Shown here: one piece after another, positions 5,064-6,085 of the stretch | Layout: each line of letters begins with the position of its first letter | Numbering within the stretch: the stretch's first letter is position 1 | Assembly: GCA_946481465.1 (NCBI GenBank) | Contig: CAMLOC010000244.1 | Coordinates: forward strand, 1 to 6,085 | DNA from: an uncultured Shinella sp. | Lineage (GTDB): Bacteria > Pseudomonadota > Alphaproteobacteria > Rhizobiales > Rhizobiaceae | DNA: 6,085 bases | Reading direction: 5' to 3' | The notes under the pieces: model-generated | Told to the model about the DNA's origin: nothing | Databases searched by the model: none | The model's input: the letters and a program-made list of their open reading frames with translations, nothing else | Translations under genes and position numbers: made by a program

Positions 5064-5912
5064 CACGCAAAGCACGATGGCGAGCGTCGTGACCAGCATC
5101 GTCGGGCTCACGCGCTCGCGCAGCAGGAAGGCGGCGAGCAGCAGGCCGAAGAAGGGCTGGAGCAGTTGCAGCTGCCCCACCGCCGCAATTCCGCCCAGCG
5201 CAAGGCCCCGATACCAGAAGACGAAGCCGATCAGCATGCTGAACACCGAGACATAGGCAAGCCCCGCCCAGGCGCCGCCGTCGATGCCGGCGAAGGTGCC
5301 GGGCAGCGAGACGAGCGCGATGACCGCCATCAGCGGCAGGGAGAGGATCAACGCCCAGGAAATGACCTGCCAGCCGCCGAGCGTGCGCGAGAGCTTCGCG
5401 CCTTCCGCATAGCCGAGGCCGCAGGCGATGATGGCGGCGACCATCAGGAGATCGCCGACAAGCGAGGCCTCCCCGCCCGCATTCAGCGCGAAGCCCACCA
5501 CCGTCGCGCTGCCGATGCCGGAAAACAGCCAGAACAGCGGCTTGGGCCGTTCCCCGCCGCGCAGCACGGCGAAGACCGCTGTCGCCAGCGGCAGGAGGCC
5601 GACGAAGACGATGGAATGGGCGGAGGTGATGTATTGCAGCGCCAATGCCGTCAGCAGGGGAAAGCCGACGACGACGCCGAGCGCGACGATCGCCAGCGGG
5701 AAAAGCGCATCGCGCGACGGTCTTGCCTGGCGCAGGAGAAAAAGCAGCGCCGCACCGAGCAGCGCGGCGATCACCGCGCGCGCCGACGTCAGGAACAGCG
5801 GCGAGAAATCCGCCACCGCCAGGCGTGTCGCCGGCAACGAGCCGCTGAAGATGACGACGCCGGCAAGCCCGCTGCCCCAGCCTTCCATGGATGTTCTCAT
5901 TTTCCCTCGCAT
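5037..5912 (-). CDS. EamA/DMT-superfamily transporter, ten membrane segments
   Basis: The 291-residue integral membrane protein has the two-fold EamA layout. About ten hydrophobic segments are visible, among them GLAGVVIFSGSLPATRLAV near the N-terminus, SAHSIVFVGLLPLATAVFAV (TM4), LMVAAIIACGLGYAEGAKLS (TM6), AYVSVFSMLIGFVFWYRGLA (TM8) and LQLLQPFFGLLLAAFLLRE (TM9), a signature of the second EamA repeat. Length is normal. Such carriers usually export amino acids or other metabolites; the substrate cannot be read here. ATG 5912 is supported by AAGGA about 7 nt upstream; ATG 5900 or 5888 would also be in frame. The regulator gene downstream on the same strand is the likely partner. The 112 bp just upstream hold an AT-rich control region with repeated elements. 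Confidence 0.93.
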   Translation of the reverse strand: MRGKMRTSMEGWGSGLAGVVIFSGSLPATRLAVADFSPLFLTSARAVIAALLGAALLFLLRQARPSRDALFPLAIVALGVVVGFPLLTALALQYITSAHSIVFVGLLPLATAVFAVLRGGERPKPLFWLFSGIGSATVVGFALNAGGEASLVGDLLMVAAIIACGLGYAEGAKLSRTLGGWQVISWALILSLPLMAVIALVSLPGTFAGIDGGAWAGLAYVSVFSMLIGFVFWYRGLALGGIAAVGQLQLLQPFFGLLLAAFLLRERVSPTMLVTTLAIVLCVAGARRFAR

Positions 5913-5960
5913 TCATCGTCCTTCTACGACGGCAGGGCTGGCGAAGACAGGGAAGAAGCG

Positions 5961-6002
5961 ATACAATTAAAAGAAACTGTACTGGTTCAATATACAATAC
6001 AG
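5961..6002 (-). promoter_or_regulatory. AT-rich putative promoter/operator region of the EamA gene
   Basis: This is an AT-rich island in otherwise GC-rich DNA, 49-90 bp upstream of the transporter start. It holds a direct repeat ATACAAT (5961-5967 and 5992-5998, 31 bp apart, about three helical turns) and an inverted pair CTGTA (5977-5981) and TACAG (5998-6002). On the minus strand a TTGAAC could be a -35, but no convincing -10 follows at the proper distance. A regulator-binding region is likely; its protein, perhaps the GlxA-type regulator or one encoded beyond the right edge, is unknown. Confidence 0.5.
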
Positions 6003-6018
6003 ATGAGAAACCCTCTAT

Positions 6019-6080
6019 GGGCAAGGCGGCTGCCCCTCACCCTAACCCTCTCCCCGCAAGCGGGGAGAGGGGACTTGCCC
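6019..6080. repeat. Nested palindromic intergenic repeat element
   Basis: The inner arms CCCTCTCCCCGC (6046-6057) and GCGGGGAGAGGG (6060-6071) make a perfect 12-bp stem with an AA loop. Outer arms GGGCAAG (6019-6025) and CTTGCCC (6074-6080) give a second 7-bp stem. The left side carries CCCCTCACCCTAACCCTCTC, familiar as part of a dispersed intergenic repeat in many proteobacterial genomes, including rhizobia. It could also terminate transcription or stabilise mRNA. The window ends 5 bp beyond it, so the full extent is not seen. Confidence 0.8.
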
Positions 6081-6085
6081 CACGA

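Noticed and set aside
3577..6024. An 815-codon open frame on the minus strand covering the regulator and transporter region
   Set aside because: It runs in another frame of the same strand through two genes with clear family sequence. Its translation is arginine-, alanine- and proline-rich with no recognisable domain, the usual shadow of high-GC coding DNA.
1..6085. Search for CRISPR arrays, tRNA or rRNA genes, transposase genes and toxin-antitoxin pairs
   Set aside because: No spaced direct-repeat array, cloverleaf sequence, transposase motif or such gene pair was seen by reading. All stretches without a gene are under 180 bases and are described above.

Overview
The window is GC-rich, densely coded DNA from an alphaproteobacterium, most likely of the Rhizobiaceae or a close relative (Rhizobium, Sinorhizobium, Agrobacterium or Shinella type). 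The basis is the imuA-imuB-dnaE2 order, a direct-repeat LexA box (GTTC-N7-GTTC, the alphaproteobacterial form), GGAAC-N16-CGTT promoters typical of the alphaproteobacterial general stress sigma factor EcfG, and a dispersed palindromic repeat at the right edge. The genus was not established.

Left part (1-3000, minus strand): the SOS mutagenesis cassette. Transcription begins near 2965 from a promoter whose -10 region lies inside a perfect LexA box. It reads imuA (2932-2171), imuB (2259-736, overlapping imuA by 89 bp) and dnaE2 (from 739, sharing ATGA with the imuB stop and running off the left edge). The three products form the error-prone translesion machinery used after DNA damage. DnaE2 is the active polymerase; ImuA and ImuB are adaptors whose usual catalytic motifs are visibly missing.

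Middle part (3001-3880): two small convergent genes (3107-3412 plus, 3494-3817 minus). Each encodes a helical protein of about 100 residues with a C-terminal hydrophobic segment, resembling the DUF883/ElaB-YqjD type of inner-membrane stress proteins. A strong bidirectional terminator lies between them. Both have an EcfG-type promoter, and the two 27-bp promoter stretches begin with the same 10 bases. Small dyads surround both transcription start regions. The 174-bp gap between imuA and the plus-strand gene thus joins an SOS promoter to a divergent general-stress promoter.

Right part (3894-5912, minus strand): a GlxA-type regulator (DJ-1/PfpI-like domain plus AraC-type DNA-binding domain) lies downstream of an EamA/DMT-family transporter of ten membrane segments. 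The two probably form a unit in which the regulator controls the exporter; the ligand cannot be read from the sequence. Upstream of the transporter is an AT-rich control region with a spaced direct repeat, then a nested palindromic intergenic repeat.

I see no wholly new system. The most rewarding features are regulatory: the paired EcfG promoters with flanking dyads, the LexA-occluded promoter, and the structured transporter/regulator junction.
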